NCBI RefSeq assembly: GCF_001411555.2 | Contig: NC_049907.1 | Location: 9,308,243 to 9,372,242, forward strand | From: Juglans regia | Lineage: Eukaryota; Streptophyta; Magnoliopsida; Fagales; Juglandaceae | DNA: 64,000 bases | Direction of reading: 5' to 3' | Part shown: piece by piece, positions 63,942 through 64,000 of the stretch | Numbering within the stretch: the first letter of the stretch is position 1 | How the letters are laid out: each line of letters opens with the position of its first letter | Position numbers and translations under genes: made by a program | The notes under the pieces: generated by a model | Told to the model about the DNA's origin: nothing | What the model saw: only the letters and a program-made list of their open reading frames with translations | Database searches by the model: none

Positions 63942-64000
63942 ACTTTATACCAAGGATATGGCCTCACATTCAGTTGAGTAAAGGAAGATGGAATAATGGA

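Overview
This is nuclear DNA of a woody eudicot, most likely a rosid tree in Fagales (walnut/pecan-like). The reasons are multi-exon genes with GT-AG introns, AT-rich spacers, plant-type LINE, chromovirus, Helitron, hAT, MULE and CACTA relics, and a PR-10 gene with a family-typical single intron. The order-level call is an inference from protein flavour and repeat style, not a search result. No bacterial operons, rRNA, tRNA or CRISPR arrays are seen.

Four host genes can be modelled exon by exon. (1) A minus-strand WD40/Utp12 protein of the small-subunit processome (WDR43/UTP5 type), 11906-18749, 10 coding exons, 628 codons, with all splice phases closing. (2) A minus-strand PR-10/Bet v 1 family gene, 35182-35771, two exons, 160 codons. 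(3) A minus-strand 26S proteasome lid deubiquitinase RPN11, 43595-48778, six exons, 309 codons, with an intact JAMM motif. (4) A plus-strand coiled-coil protein of the At5g41620-like plant family, 50130-53507, three exons, 644 codons. Genes 3 and 4 are divergent and share about 1.3 kb of spacer. A broken second PR-10 copy lies at 40928-41478.

The rest is dominated by mobile DNA, much of it nested. 644-6239: a LINE (minus) with a perfect 17-bp target duplication and several stops. 6620-8890: a decayed hAT transposase gene. 10240-11340: a hAT-like relic and a Helitron helicase C-terminus, the latter split by a short LINE copy. 19681-26145: a chromodomain Ty3/gypsy retrotransposon inserted about 0.9 kb upstream of the WDR43 start codon, with a SINE and a MULE-like element inside its 5' LTR. 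26508-26987: a short hAT. About 28500-32700: a decayed Helitron. 32955-33524: a second short hAT. 37819-39133: a Tourist-like MITE containing a MULE. 41773-42735: a hAT that carries a piece of an NF-YB transcription factor gene. 54650-63810: a gene-poor tract bounded by two related LTR-like segments, with a CACTA element near its right edge.

The most interesting observations are the NF-YB fragment inside the 947-bp hAT, the three-layer nest at the WDR43 5' end, and the PR-10 pseudogene split by a retroposon with a clean 14-bp target duplication.
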